From positions 1-21,676 of the forward strand of contig CALKWZ010000034.1 in NCBI GenBank assembly GCA_938003985.1: a DNA stretch of 21,676 nucleotides. Direction: 5' to 3'. How positions within the stretch are numbered: the stretch's first letter is position 1; every line of letters begins with the position of its first letter. The notes beneath the pieces were generated by a model. It was not told the DNA's origin, searched no databases, and was given only the letters and a program-made list of their open reading frames with translations. Origin of the DNA: an uncultured Verrucomicrobiota bacterium (lineage in GTDB: Bacteria > Verrucomicrobiota > Kiritimatiellia > CAIQIC01 > Lenti-01). This document shows positions 12,709 to 20,594 of the stretch, piece by piece. The position numbers and the translations under genes are program-made.

Positions 12709-15700
12709 TTAGAAGTTGGAGCATTTCCCCCGCGCGTCTTTTTCACATTGTGCCACATCAATAGCATGCGCGCCCTTACAGTATGCCACCATGCCTCCAT
12801 ATGCAGCATATATCACTCCACGCTGTGCTGTATATGCAGCAAATGCTACTCCTTGAGCAGCGCTTTCACGGCCACTGCATAAGAAATGGCAACTTGAATT
12901 AGCATACGACCCGCTGTTAAATCTTCTGTCGCATACGTTGTGGCATGCCTGAGCGGCCCTACTGATCCTTTTAAGCATGTCGTCATATGTTTTTTGATTT
13001 GACTCAAGCGCAGTGTCCAGTACCAGTTTTGCGTTATCTAAACAGGTTTGCTGAGCTTGATCAGCAGTGTCAACGCATGCCTGATAATCATTTCTAACAG
13101 CATCAAGTTCATCTGGACAGCAGTCCTTGGCGTCAAGGCCTAACCGATCATACCTATTAACAGGATCATTAATGCTAAAATAGAATAAATTGAGTCCGCC
13201 CTGTTCCCCAATTGGATCTCTGCCGATCCATCTGCCCAAGGGGGGGCTATAGAATCTATAACCGTAGTAGTTCAACCCTGTCGGAGCATCATACTCTTTA
13301 GAGCTAAACTGATAGCGGGAGCAGAATGATCCCTCTTTCATTAAAATCTCGCCGAAGGGGCCGTAGGTGTACTTCGCCAGTTGGGTTTGGTTGTTTGCGC
13401 TCACTTGGACAATGTTTCCGTTGAAGTCGTAGTGATAACACGCTGATACCCCCGCCTGCGAAAAGGCAAGTATGCCGCCGATGCCGCCCGCGCCGCCGCC
13501 GATTTTCCCGGACATGTCGGCACCGTGGGTGAAGGTCTCCAGCACATTTCCTGCCTCATCGGTCACGCCCAGAACCAGCCAATTCTGGTATAGATATCTA
13601 TTGGTGATGGCATTGCTGTCAATGTGTTCCACTTTTTCGCGACGGCGGCCTAGGCCGTCATAGCGGTTTTCTTGAATCAATAACCCGGTCTTCGCGTCGC
13701 GGACAACAACTAGGCGGTTTTCATCGTTCCAGAAATAGGCCATACGGCCGTCGTTCGTCATGTTGCCGTTGGCATCGTAGCCATAGACCTTCTGAACGGC
13801 CACCACGGAAGTCTGACGATTCGTGGAACGTCCATAGGGATCGGTGAATGCCGCATTCAGCGCGTTGGTTCCCTTCGCGTACGGAATGCCCGTCGCAACG
13901 AAGATTAAATCAGGCGTCAGCTGCGCCTGGACCGAATTGACCGTAACCGTACCGCCCGCATAGTTGACGCGGCCCAGCACCGCCAGGGATCCGCCGGGAA
14001 TGGTGGAAACGTTCTGATTCAAGCCGTTGAACGAGTTGCTGTAGATCAACCCATTCTTGTCCTGTTCCACGGGATTGCCCGCCAAATCGTATTGATATCC
14101 GAACTGATAGGCTTGCCAAGGTGTGTCATCCGCCAACATGGCGCTGGCGTTGGTCAACTGACCGATAGCGTCGTAGGAATAGTCGTAACGCGTGCCATCT
14201 TCGCGAACGATTTGAATACGCTGGTCGGCGTCGTTAACGGTGATGGCATAGAAAGACAACACGCCGGAGTCGGCATGGTTCACCATGTTGGTCAGGCGGA
14301 GCAAATCGTCGTACTGACGAGTCACGGTTGTACCATTGCCCATTTCCAATTCCCGCCAGACGGTTCCGGCGCCTTCGTAGGAATAGGTATGAGTTCCTTC
14401 CGGTCCAACGACGGTTTTCAAGCGTTGGAGATCGTCATAGGTGTAGGTCACGTTTTGGAACGAAGAAGTGACCGAAGCCAAATGCCAGGCTTCGGTGTAG
14501 CCGAAATTCAACGTGTCGTCGGCAAACGGTCCGTCCTCCGACATCAGCATCCCGCACCCCGATCCTTGCTCGTAAGTCGTGGTGCCGATCCCATCGACCA
14601 TCTGGGTCTTCCGGTTTAACGCGTCATAAGTGAAGGACACATCCGCGTCGTTGGGATAGTCGATATTGGTCAGATTGCCGACGGCATCATATTGGTAAAC
14701 CGTGGTCTGGTTCTTGGCGTCGGTGCGACTGTTCAACCGTCCCGTCGCATCATAGGTATAATCCCAATGAGAGGCGTCGGCATAGGTCTTGCGGATTTGA
14801 TGGCCCTCCACATCGTAAGCCCAGAGAGTATCGTTGCCGGCCTGGTCAACCAAGTTGGTCAGGTTGCCGGTTAGATCGTAGCGGTATTGAACGGTGTGAC
14901 CCGCCGGATCGGTTACGCTCACGGGTTGGCCCAGCGCATCGCGCTCGGTGACGGTGACGCGTCCCGCGCGGTCGATGTTCTTCCAAAGCCAACCGTTGGA
15001 ATACATGTTCTCGGAATAAGTGCCATCGGGCATGTACACGCGATAGAGCCGTCCGGCGGAATCAAAGGCATTGCTGATCACCACGCCATCGGCGTTGCGG
15101 GTCCAGACAGTCCGCCCGATGGCGTCGTAGGCGCCGCCCCAGATCGACATGCCGTTCATCGCGACGTTGGTCCTGCGCCCTGCGACATCGTAGCTGTACT
15201 CGTTGGTGATGCCGCCCATTTGCACGGAACGGATCAACTGTCCATTCGCGTTGTAGACGTTCGTCACCCGCAAGCCGAAGCAATCCGTGATGGAAGTCAC
15301 GCGCCCGGCGGGATCATAGGTTTGGCTTGCCGTTTCATCCATAGCATTCACCGTCGAAATCTTCCGTTTGAGCCGGTCGTAGGCGTAGCTCGTGGTATTG
15401 CCCCGGGCATCGGTGATGCTGGCAAGGTTGCCGTCCGCATTGTAGGCGTTCGTCGTGCCTGCACCCAGCCGGTTGGTGTAGGCGCTCACCCCGTCGTATA
15501 CGTAGGTCCAGGTCTCGGACGTGTCGTCGCTGGAATAGGTGCGACGGATCCGACGCCCGATGGCGTCATAGGTGTTGCTGGTCACCAATCCGCTCGGGCT
15601 GGTTTCCAGGATCTTGCGACCCTTGAAATCGTACGTGGTTTCCGCGACGGCGCCGACCGGATTGACCTCGCGGATCAGCCGGCCCTGGTTGTCGTATTCG

Positions 15701-17730
15701 TAGGTCGTGATACCGCTGGAACGGCCGACCGCTTGCGTCACGCTCCCATAGCGGTCGTAAAACCATTGCTCTTCGGTTTGATCGGGATAAACCTTCCGCG
15801 TGGGCTTGCCGTCCCAATTGTATTCGTAGGTCGTGACCAGCCCCACCGCATTGGTCTCGGCGGAAATCCGATCATAGATGTCGTAGCCATATCCGGTGGT
15901 CGCGCCGCCGGGGCCGATCTGGCCGATCTTGCGCCCGCGAACGTCGTAGACGTTGGTCCACGTCGTGCCGTCGCGCTTTTTCTCGAACGTCGCCTGTCCG
16001 TTCGCGTTGTAGTCGAATGCTTCGCTGGTCCCGTCCGGATAATAGATCGCCGTGGGGCGATGGTTGGCGTCCCGCGAGTAGGTGGTGACGTTGCCGGCCG
16101 CATCGGCCTGGGTGGCCACGTAGAACGGATAGGTGTCGTCCGTGTAGGTGTTCGCCACGTCCGCCCCGCAACCGCAATTGTTCGACACCGACAACACCGC
16201 GCCGAAATACCAGGTTCGGGTATAGACGGAGGTCCGGCCCATGGGATCCACCTTGGATTGCAGCATTCCGTTCCCGCCGAAATAGGTGCGCCGCCAGGTT
16301 TGACCTAGCGCGTCGGACCGCTGCGCCATGTTCGCGGCATTCGACGAGAAGAAATACTCGTTCGTCGTCCCGGTCCCGCTGACCACGCTACGATGGGTAA
16401 AATCATTGACGTCGTAGTCCAGACGCGCGACCAGCTGGCTGTTGGCCAGAAAACGTTCTTCATATATCTGGCCGGAATAGGGTCGGTTCGTGTGATAGGT
16501 GTACAGCATCGCCCGGCCGGCGCTCTGTACGTGCGGATCGTCCGCCGATTTCAGGAGAACGCTGCGGTTCTGGTCGTAGGCGGAAGGATAATAGTCGTAG
16601 TACGCGGATTCGCCGGTACCGTATTGCGCCTCGCGCAAACGCATGACCAGCATCTTCTGGACGTCGTTCCAATCCCAGTCGTACACGTAATCCACGCTCC
16701 GGCCATCGCTCGCCACCAAGCGGTCGATGATTTGCTCCGTGCTGACGACGGCCAGCGAGTTTCCGGTTGGTCCCACCACCAGCGGATTGGCCGGGTCCGC
16801 CACCCATTGATCGCTCCCGCCGCCCTGGGGGCGCACAAGGAACTTATACTCGTAGAAGCCCTCCCCCAATTCGACGTCGGCTTCCCACACGCCGCTGCCG
16901 TTCGTAGCCATGGGCGTCTGGGCTCCCAGCCAGCCGTTCCACGTTCCCGGAATCAGCACTTCGGCCGCCTGCGCATTCGTGTAGGTGAAATGGACCCAGC
17001 CCGGCGCGACGGCGCCCACGAGGTCGCGGTATTCCAACTCGAAATAATGGTTGGTATTCGGTCCCGTCACGCGGGATAGATAACCGTTCGTCGCATAAGC
17101 GAATCCATACCAGTTGGAATGGGCATCCCAAAATCCTTCCATCCGGAACAGCTTGTTCGTCCCGTCGTTGCGCTGCGTGACGTGGTACTTCTTGCCGTCC
17201 AATTGGTAGAGATAGAAATTGGTCGAACCATCCGGCCACACGCGCGAATGGGTGCTGGGCAGATAGGTCATGAACAGTTCGTTCGACCCGCTGTTCTTGT
17301 TGAAATAGCTCACCCGGCTGTCGGGGGCGATGACCTCCAGTTTCTGGCAGCCATTGGTCACGCCGTCGTCTAAAATCGTCCACTGGTAGCTGTGCCGCCA
17401 ATTGCCGGCCCGGCCAAAGACGAAATCCGACCGCGTCTGCACCGCCCATTCGGAGCGGCTCGTGTGCGTGCGCGAAAACTCCAGCGGAACATCCCCCACT
17501 TGGGCCGCGAGCGCCATGTCCTTGACCGGACGGTTGACGTTGCCGGAATAGACGTTGAACCGGTTCTCGCCGTCGGAATCCTCGTCGCAACATTCCACCG
17601 CCGGATCGCACTCCGGCGGGTCCTCGTTGTCGCAGGGCGGCGGATCGTCTTCGCCGTACGCCGGAAACCCGCTGCTGCACAAACCCGCCAGCGCCAGCAA
17701 ACAGGCCAACAGATACTTATTGAGCTTCAT
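12709..17730 (-). CDS. Large secreted RHS/YD-repeat protein with carbohydrate-binding-like insertion and Cys-rich tail
   Basis: A 1673-aa protein with a signal peptide (KYLLACLLALAGLCSSGFPA). An acidic Cys-containing segment follows (DPPPCDNEDPPECDPAVECC), then a DUF6531-like start (GNVNRPVKDMALAAQVGDVP). At about 244-330 is an insertion resembling CBM48/AMPK-beta glycogen-binding domains (IPGTWNGW, then WEADVELGEGFYEYKFLV). Many YD repeats run from about 340 to 1440, and the RHS core ends in YYGYRFYSPPLGRWIGRDPI. The last 141 residues (nucleotides 12712-13134) are unrelated, helical and hold 11 Cys. RHS shells enclose a C-terminal effector released by autoproteolysis in the toxin families; whether this tail is toxic is unknown. 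The start chosen is ATG 17730, with GGGGGT upstream; ATG 17742 (four residues longer) is possible but has poor spacing. It overlaps the preceding gene by 14 nt. Confidence 0.88.
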   Translation of the reverse strand: MKLNKYLLACLLALAGLCSSGFPAYGEDDPPPCDNEDPPECDPAVECCDEDSDGENRFNVYSGNVNRPVKDMALAAQVGDVPLEFSRTHTSRSEWAVQTRSDFVFGRAGNWRHSYQWTILDDGVTNGCQKLEVIAPDSRVSYFNKNSGSNELFMTYLPSTHSRVWPDGSTNFYLYQLDGKKYHVTQRNDGTNKLFRMEGFWDAHSNWYGFAYATNGYLSRVTGPNTNHYFELEYRDLVGAVAPGWVHFTYTNAQAAEVLIPGTWNGWLGAQTPMATNGSGVWEADVELGEGFYEYKFLVRPQGGGSDQWVADPANPLVVGPTGNSLAVVSTEQIIDRLVASDGRSVDYVYDWDWNDVQKMLVMRLREAQYGTGESAYYDYYPSAYDQNRSVLLKSADDPHVQSAGRAMLYTYHTNRPYSGQIYEERFLANSQLVARLDYDVNDFTHRSVVSGTGTTNEYFFSSNAANMAQRSDALGQTWRRTYFGGNGMLQSKVDPMGRTSVYTRTWYFGAVLSVSNNCGCGADVANTYTDDTYPFYVATQADAAGNVTTYSRDANHRPTAIYYPDGTSEAFDYNANGQATFEKKRDGTTWTNVYDVRGRKIGQIGPGGATTGYGYDIYDRISAETNAVGLVTTYEYNWDGKPTRKVYPDQTEEQWFYDRYGSVTQAVGRSSGITTYEYDNQGRLIREVNPVGAVAETTYDFKGRKILETSPSGLVTSNTYDAIGRRIRRTYSSDDTSETWTYVYDGVSAYTNRLGAGTTNAYNADGNLASITDARGNTTSYAYDRLKRKISTVNAMDETASQTYDPAGRVTSITDCFGLRVTNVYNANGQLIRSVQMGGITNEYSYDVAGRRTNVAMNGMSIWGGAYDAIGRTVWTRNADGVVISNAFDSAGRLYRVYMPDGTYSENMYSNGWLWKNIDRAGRVTVTERDALGQPVSVTDPAGHTVQYRYDLTGNLTNLVDQAGNDTLWAYDVEGHQIRKTYADASHWDYTYDATGRLNSRTDAKNQTTVYQYDAVGNLTNIDYPNDADVSFTYDALNRKTQMVDGIGTTTYEQGSGCGMLMSEDGPFADDTLNFGYTEAWHLASVTSSFQNVTYTYDDLQRLKTVVGPEGTHTYSYEGAGTVWRELEMGNGTTVTRQYDDLLRLTNMVNHADSGVLSFYAITVNDADQRIQIVREDGTRYDYSYDAIGQLTNASAMLADDTPWQAYQFGYQYDLAGNPVEQDKNGLIYSNSFNGLNQNVSTIPGGSLAVLGRVNYAGGTVTVNSVQAQLTPDLIFVATGIPYAKGTNALNAAFTDPYGRSTNRQTSVVAVQKVYGYDANGNMTNDGRMAYFWNDENRLVVVRDAKTGLLIQENRYDGLGRRREKVEHIDSNAITNRYLYQNWLVLGVTDEAGNVLETFTHGADMSGKIGGGAGGIGGILAFSQAGVSACYHYDFNGNIVQVSANNQTQLAKYTYGPFGEILMKEGSFCSRYQFSSKEYDAPTGLNYYGYRFYSPPLGRWIGRDPIGEQGGLNLFYFSINDPVNRYDRLGLDAKDCCPDELDAVRNDYQACVDTADQAQQTCLDNAKLVLDTALESNQKTYDDMLKRISRAAQACHNVCDRRFNSGSYANSSCHFLCSGRESAAQGVAFAAYTAQRGVIYAAYGGMVAYCKGAHAIDVAQCEKDARGKCSNF

Positions 17731-18238
17731 GGTCACCCCCATCTTCCGACATCGATTTTTCCGCCGTCTTCGCCTTCACCGTCAGCAAGGTTTCCGCGTT
17801 CCCGAATATCGAAGCCTGGATGGGTTGCGCTCCGAACGTTCCGTTCGCATACTCGAAACGCAAAACACCCCCCTCCCCCACGGCCACGGTGTCCTGAACC
17901 TTCCCGTTGATGGTGCCCCCGTGCAGGCACAGCAGCGTCACCGGCCGCCCGGGAACAAGCCCCGCACCCGAAAACCACATTTGGCATTTCACGCCCGGCT
18001 CCAGATCGATCGACAGGAAATACCCGCCGCCATTCTCCAGAACCATCTCCCGTCCGTCCGTCAGAACGACGCCCCCGACCCATGCTTTGCGATCGACAAG
18101 GCTGGATGCAACCAGGCTCCCCTGCCCATTTGGTTTCCGCACCGCTTTGGGCGCCGGCACGCTTTCATAGCCAGCACACACCTCGCCGGCCCCGAGCGCC
18201 AGCAACAACAATCCCATGGGGTAACATGCCCTCTTCAT
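17717..18238 (-). CDS. Small secreted protein of unknown function
   Basis: A 173-aa protein with a signal peptide (MKRACYPMGLLLLALGAGEV, cleavage near CAG/YES at about 22-23). The mature part is predicted to be mainly beta-strand (VLENGGGYFLSIDLEPGVKC; LCLHGGTINGKVQDTVAVGE; LRFEYANGTFGAQPIQASIF) and ends in an acidic, polar tail. I recognise no family. The Gly-rich beta pattern suggests a small beta-sandwich or beta-roll. It lies between the GQLK-repeat gene (10 nt upstream) and the RHS gene (14-nt overlap), so it is very likely co-translated with RHS. A chaperone, adaptor or surface partner for RHS is possible but unsupported by motif. Confidence 0.75.
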   Translation of the reverse strand: MKRACYPMGLLLLALGAGEVCAGYESVPAPKAVRKPNGQGSLVASSLVDRKAWVGGVVLTDGREMVLENGGGYFLSIDLEPGVKCQMWFSGAGLVPGRPVTLLCLHGGTINGKVQDTVAVGEGGVLRFEYANGTFGAQPIQASIFGNAETLLTVKAKTAEKSMSEDGGDHEAQ

Positions 18239-18248
18239 CGCACTCTCC

Positions 18249-18881
18249 TTAAATTTCCTGTCCGTCCTGCGGCCACATGATGACGATTTCCGGCCAAGGA
18301 TCCGCCGTCAGCGGATCGGTGCCGAATTCATTGACTTCATCCCCGTCGGTCAGGCCGTCGCCATCCGTGTCGGGATTCAGCGGTTCCGTCCCAAGATCGA
18401 TTTCCTCGGCGTTGGATAGGCCATCCCTGTCTATATCGGCCTCGAAATCGAACCCAAAGACGTTTTTCAACTGGCCGATGTTGGCCGCGTCGAAGTCCGA
18501 GTCGTCGCCCGGCGCAACAGTCCAGGGATAGTTCGTGGCCATGCCGACTTCGATCAGGCGGTCGTAAAACGGCGCCGCCACCGCCTTCAATTGGCCGAGG
18601 TTGGCCACGGCATAGTTGTCGGCGTTGGAGAACGAATGCACCAGGTTGGAGACCGCGCTGCCCGCGCCCCCTACGCCGGACAAGCCGGCATTCAGCTCAT
18701 CGTAGGCGTGGGTGGCCATGTTCTTCAACTGGCCGAGATTGATGGCAGAGAAGTCGTTCGTGGCCGCCCCGGACAGGACGACCCCGCGGTCGCCCCACCA
18801 GGACGGAGCGGCCAGAACGGCCAAGGTGGTCAGTGCGCCGCACAGGCCGGCGGCCAACCCCAGCTTCAAAAACCTTTTCAT
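18249..18881 (-). CDS. Secreted GQLK-repeat protein with calcium-binding (thrombospondin-3-like) loops
   Basis: A 210-aa protein with a signal peptide (KLGLAAGLCGALTTLAVLAA). Three repeats are built on N-[LI]-G-Q-L-K: FSAINLGQLKNMATHAYDEL (44-63), YAVANLGQLKAVAAPFYDRL (90-109) and FDAANIGQLKNVFGF (130-144). They are followed by Asp-rich loops DIDRDGLSNAEE (149-160) and DTDGDGLTDGDE (171-182), typical of Ca2+-binding thrombospondin type 3/dockerin-like repeats. I know the GQLK repeat as recurrent in secreted PVC proteins but know of no assigned function. The start has GGAGGAGG upstream. The protein ends soon after the calcium loops (WPQDGQEI), so it may be a short adaptor or a truncated longer protein. 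The acting place is the periplasm or cell surface. Confidence 0.8.
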   Translation of the reverse strand: MKRFLKLGLAAGLCGALTTLAVLAAPSWWGDRGVVLSGAATNDFSAINLGQLKNMATHAYDELNAGLSGVGGAGSAVSNLVHSFSNADNYAVANLGQLKAVAAPFYDRLIEVGMATNYPWTVAPGDDSDFDAANIGQLKNVFGFDFEADIDRDGLSNAEEIDLGTEPLNPDTDGDGLTDGDEVNEFGTDPLTADPWPEIVIMWPQDGQEI

Positions 18882-18901
18882 GGGCGCCTCCTCCGGCCGC
18901 G

Positions 18902-20281
18902 TTAGAACGTGCCGTTGGTGTAGGTGCCCATCGAGATGTCGCCCTGCTGCGGCACGCGCAGACCCGCGGTGAACCTTCCGGCTCCGGCCACCTCGACGTC
19001 ACCCGCCACGGTTAGCGCCTTGCCGGTCGTGACGTTGGTGTTGATGCCCACACCGCCCATCGCCCGAACCAGGAATTGATTCGAACTGGTCGTGGTGAAG
19101 GGACCCGCCGCAGAGGAGTCGGACCACACGAAGGCGCCCTGATGGACCACGGCGGCATAATAGCCTGCGGCAAACCCGTACTTGCCCGTGACCACGTTGC
19201 CGTATCCGCCGGGGATCATCGCATATGGCGCCCACGCCTTGTTGTTGCCGCCGGCTCCGATAAATGCATATTTCGTACTGGCAGGACCACTGCTCGTTGA
19301 GTCAATGGAATTGCCATAACCACCGCCGATGAACGAATAGCCGCGATCCATGATGGCATTCGAATATCCGCCCACAATCGATCCATATGCGGCATAATTC
19401 GACACAAAATTGAATCGACCCGCCACGATGCTCGCATAATCTGCATTATTGGTGTTGCCGGCACCCGCCCCTACAAAAGAACCATAGTAGCCGGCAGCAC
19501 GGTTTGCACCGCCAGCACCCACAAACGAACTGGTCCCGGATGCAATGTTGTCCCCACCGCCGCCGATAAAGGCGGCCACTCCAGACGCCTGATTGTAGTT
19601 GCCCGCCACAACGGCCGACAACCTGTTGGTTGCGCCGTTGCCCACCCCTGAACCGACGAACGCGTTGATTCCGGCTGTATTGTTGCTGCCTCCCGCTACA
19701 ACGGCGCCCGCACCGTCGGCGGAATTCCCGATTACATGAATGGCCGTCACAGTGATTGCGGACCCGTTCTGTAAATACCGGCTGTCATTCTCCGCTCGCG
19801 AAAGAATCGCATTGTTCGCGTCCCAAGCGGACTCCAGCGTCACAATGTGGTCGAAATGAGCCGTGTCCGGATAAAGGGTTTGTTTCATGTTGGTCACCGA
19901 AGTGCCCGTCGCGTGGATGAAGGCGTTGGAGTCCAAGGCTCGCACTTCTGCAAATGCGCCGCCCGCATGGGAATTCACGGCCGATGCGGACGTGGCCAGG
20001 CCTTGCGCATGGCTTCGATCGCCTCCCGCCAGCGACGAATCGCCTTCCGCATGACTCGCGACGCCACTGGCTTCGGTCATCACGCCTTCGGCCAGGCTGT
20101 AGTCGCCATAGGCCATGGTACTTTCACCGAACGCCGACGCCTGAACGCCATCCGCAACTGAGCTGCTCCCCTGAACGACCGAATCGAGCACCGTTAAATT
20201 AGTGACCACCGTTTGCCCGTGAATGGTTCCACACAGCCAAACCCCCACGCACAATCCCGCAACGATCATTCTGCGCTTCAT
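18902..20281 (-). CDS. Secreted protein with YadA-head-like repeats (adhesin/fibre-like)
   Basis: A 459-aa protein with a signal peptide (MKRRMIVAGLCVGVWLCGTI...GQ). An N-terminal block has short repeats of the AEGxxxxASGxxSHAEGxxS type (about 45-115). A 'neck-like' region with DANNAILSRAENDSRYLQNG follows. Then come about ten degenerate units near 14-22 residues carrying AxFVGxGxxNxA (GINAFVGSGVGNGATNRLSA; SSFVGAGGANRAAGYYGSFV), as in left-handed beta-roll heads of trimeric autotransporters and in phage tail fibres. The end is SSNQFLVRAMGGVGINTNVT plus a short beta tail. No YadA-type membrane anchor is present, so it is not a classical autotransporter. The start at 20281 has GGGAGG 6 nt upstream; an in-frame ATG at 20374 lies in the leader and is rejected. 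It is the first gene of the surface operon. Confidence 0.82.
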   Translation of the reverse strand: MKRRMIVAGLCVGVWLCGTIHGQTVVTNLTVLDSVVQGSSSVADGVQASAFGESTMAYGDYSLAEGVMTEASGVASHAEGDSSLAGGDRSHAQGLATSASAVNSHAGGAFAEVRALDSNAFIHATGTSVTNMKQTLYPDTAHFDHIVTLESAWDANNAILSRAENDSRYLQNGSAITVTAIHVIGNSADGAGAVVAGGSNNTAGINAFVGSGVGNGATNRLSAVVAGNYNQASGVAAFIGGGGDNIASGTSSFVGAGGANRAAGYYGSFVGAGAGNTNNADYASIVAGRFNFVSNYAAYGSIVGGYSNAIMDRGYSFIGGGYGNSIDSTSSGPASTKYAFIGAGGNNKAWAPYAMIPGGYGNVVTGKYGFAAGYYAAVVHQGAFVWSDSSAAGPFTTTSSNQFLVRAMGGVGINTNVTTGKALTVAGDVEVAGAGRFTAGLRVPQQGDISMGTYTNGTF

Positions 20282-20594
20282 CGTCTGCCTCCCTTGGTCG
20301 GATCTGGATCCGCTTTGTTTTTTAAAATGTCGTGCTACATGCGCCCAATAGCAGGCAACATATGCCGTGATCATGTTTGCATAATATTCAGCATCCTTAC
20401 TCGTGTCAAGTATATGACATAGAATAGCCTTATGTGATTATATTACCGTATAAACAATGCCATTATAATTCACGTCCATGCCGTCTGTCCGCATCTCGTG
20501 CTCATGCTGCTTCATTTCGAGCGATTTCCCGCTCTTTACTCTCTCCCCTTGCGCCGCTATCGTCTTCGTGAAATCGATGAGCTTTGCTTTTTCA
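20282..20594. other. AT-rich divergent intergenic region
   Basis: This 313-bp gap between the surface operon and mutY is clearly richer in A/T than its neighbours. It holds the adhesin promoter (20381-20409), a palindrome at its -35, and a leader hairpin (CGGAT/ATCCG within 20299-20312) just before the adhesin Shine-Dalgarno sequence. On the minus strand it also holds a coding-like remnant ending at 20438. I see no convincing mutY promoter and no RNA gene. Confidence 0.6.
20381..20419 (-). promoter_or_regulatory. Sigma-70-like promoter of the surface operon with overlapping inverted repeat
   Basis: On the minus strand a perfect TTGACA (20409-20404) is followed after exactly 17 nt by TATTAT (20386-20381, five of six bases of the -10 consensus). 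The predicted start near 20374 leaves a leader of about 90 nt before the adhesin ATG. The inverted repeat TGTCA-N6-TGACA (20404-20419) covers the -35 box and is a possible operator. Confidence 0.7.

Noticed and set aside
14887..16308. 473-codon plus-strand frame inside the RHS gene
   Set aside because: Its regular composition mirrors the YD repeats on the other strand; antisense shadow.
20282..20374. ATG at 20374 as start of the YadA-like gene
   Set aside because: It would put 31 non-hydrophobic residues ahead of a clean signal peptide and lies at the predicted transcription start; ATG 20281 has GGGAGG at good spacing.
20478..20594. Upstream in-frame ATGs (20478, 20577) for mutY
   Set aside because: They add sequence without MutY similarity, and the family N-terminus begins at or just after 20595.
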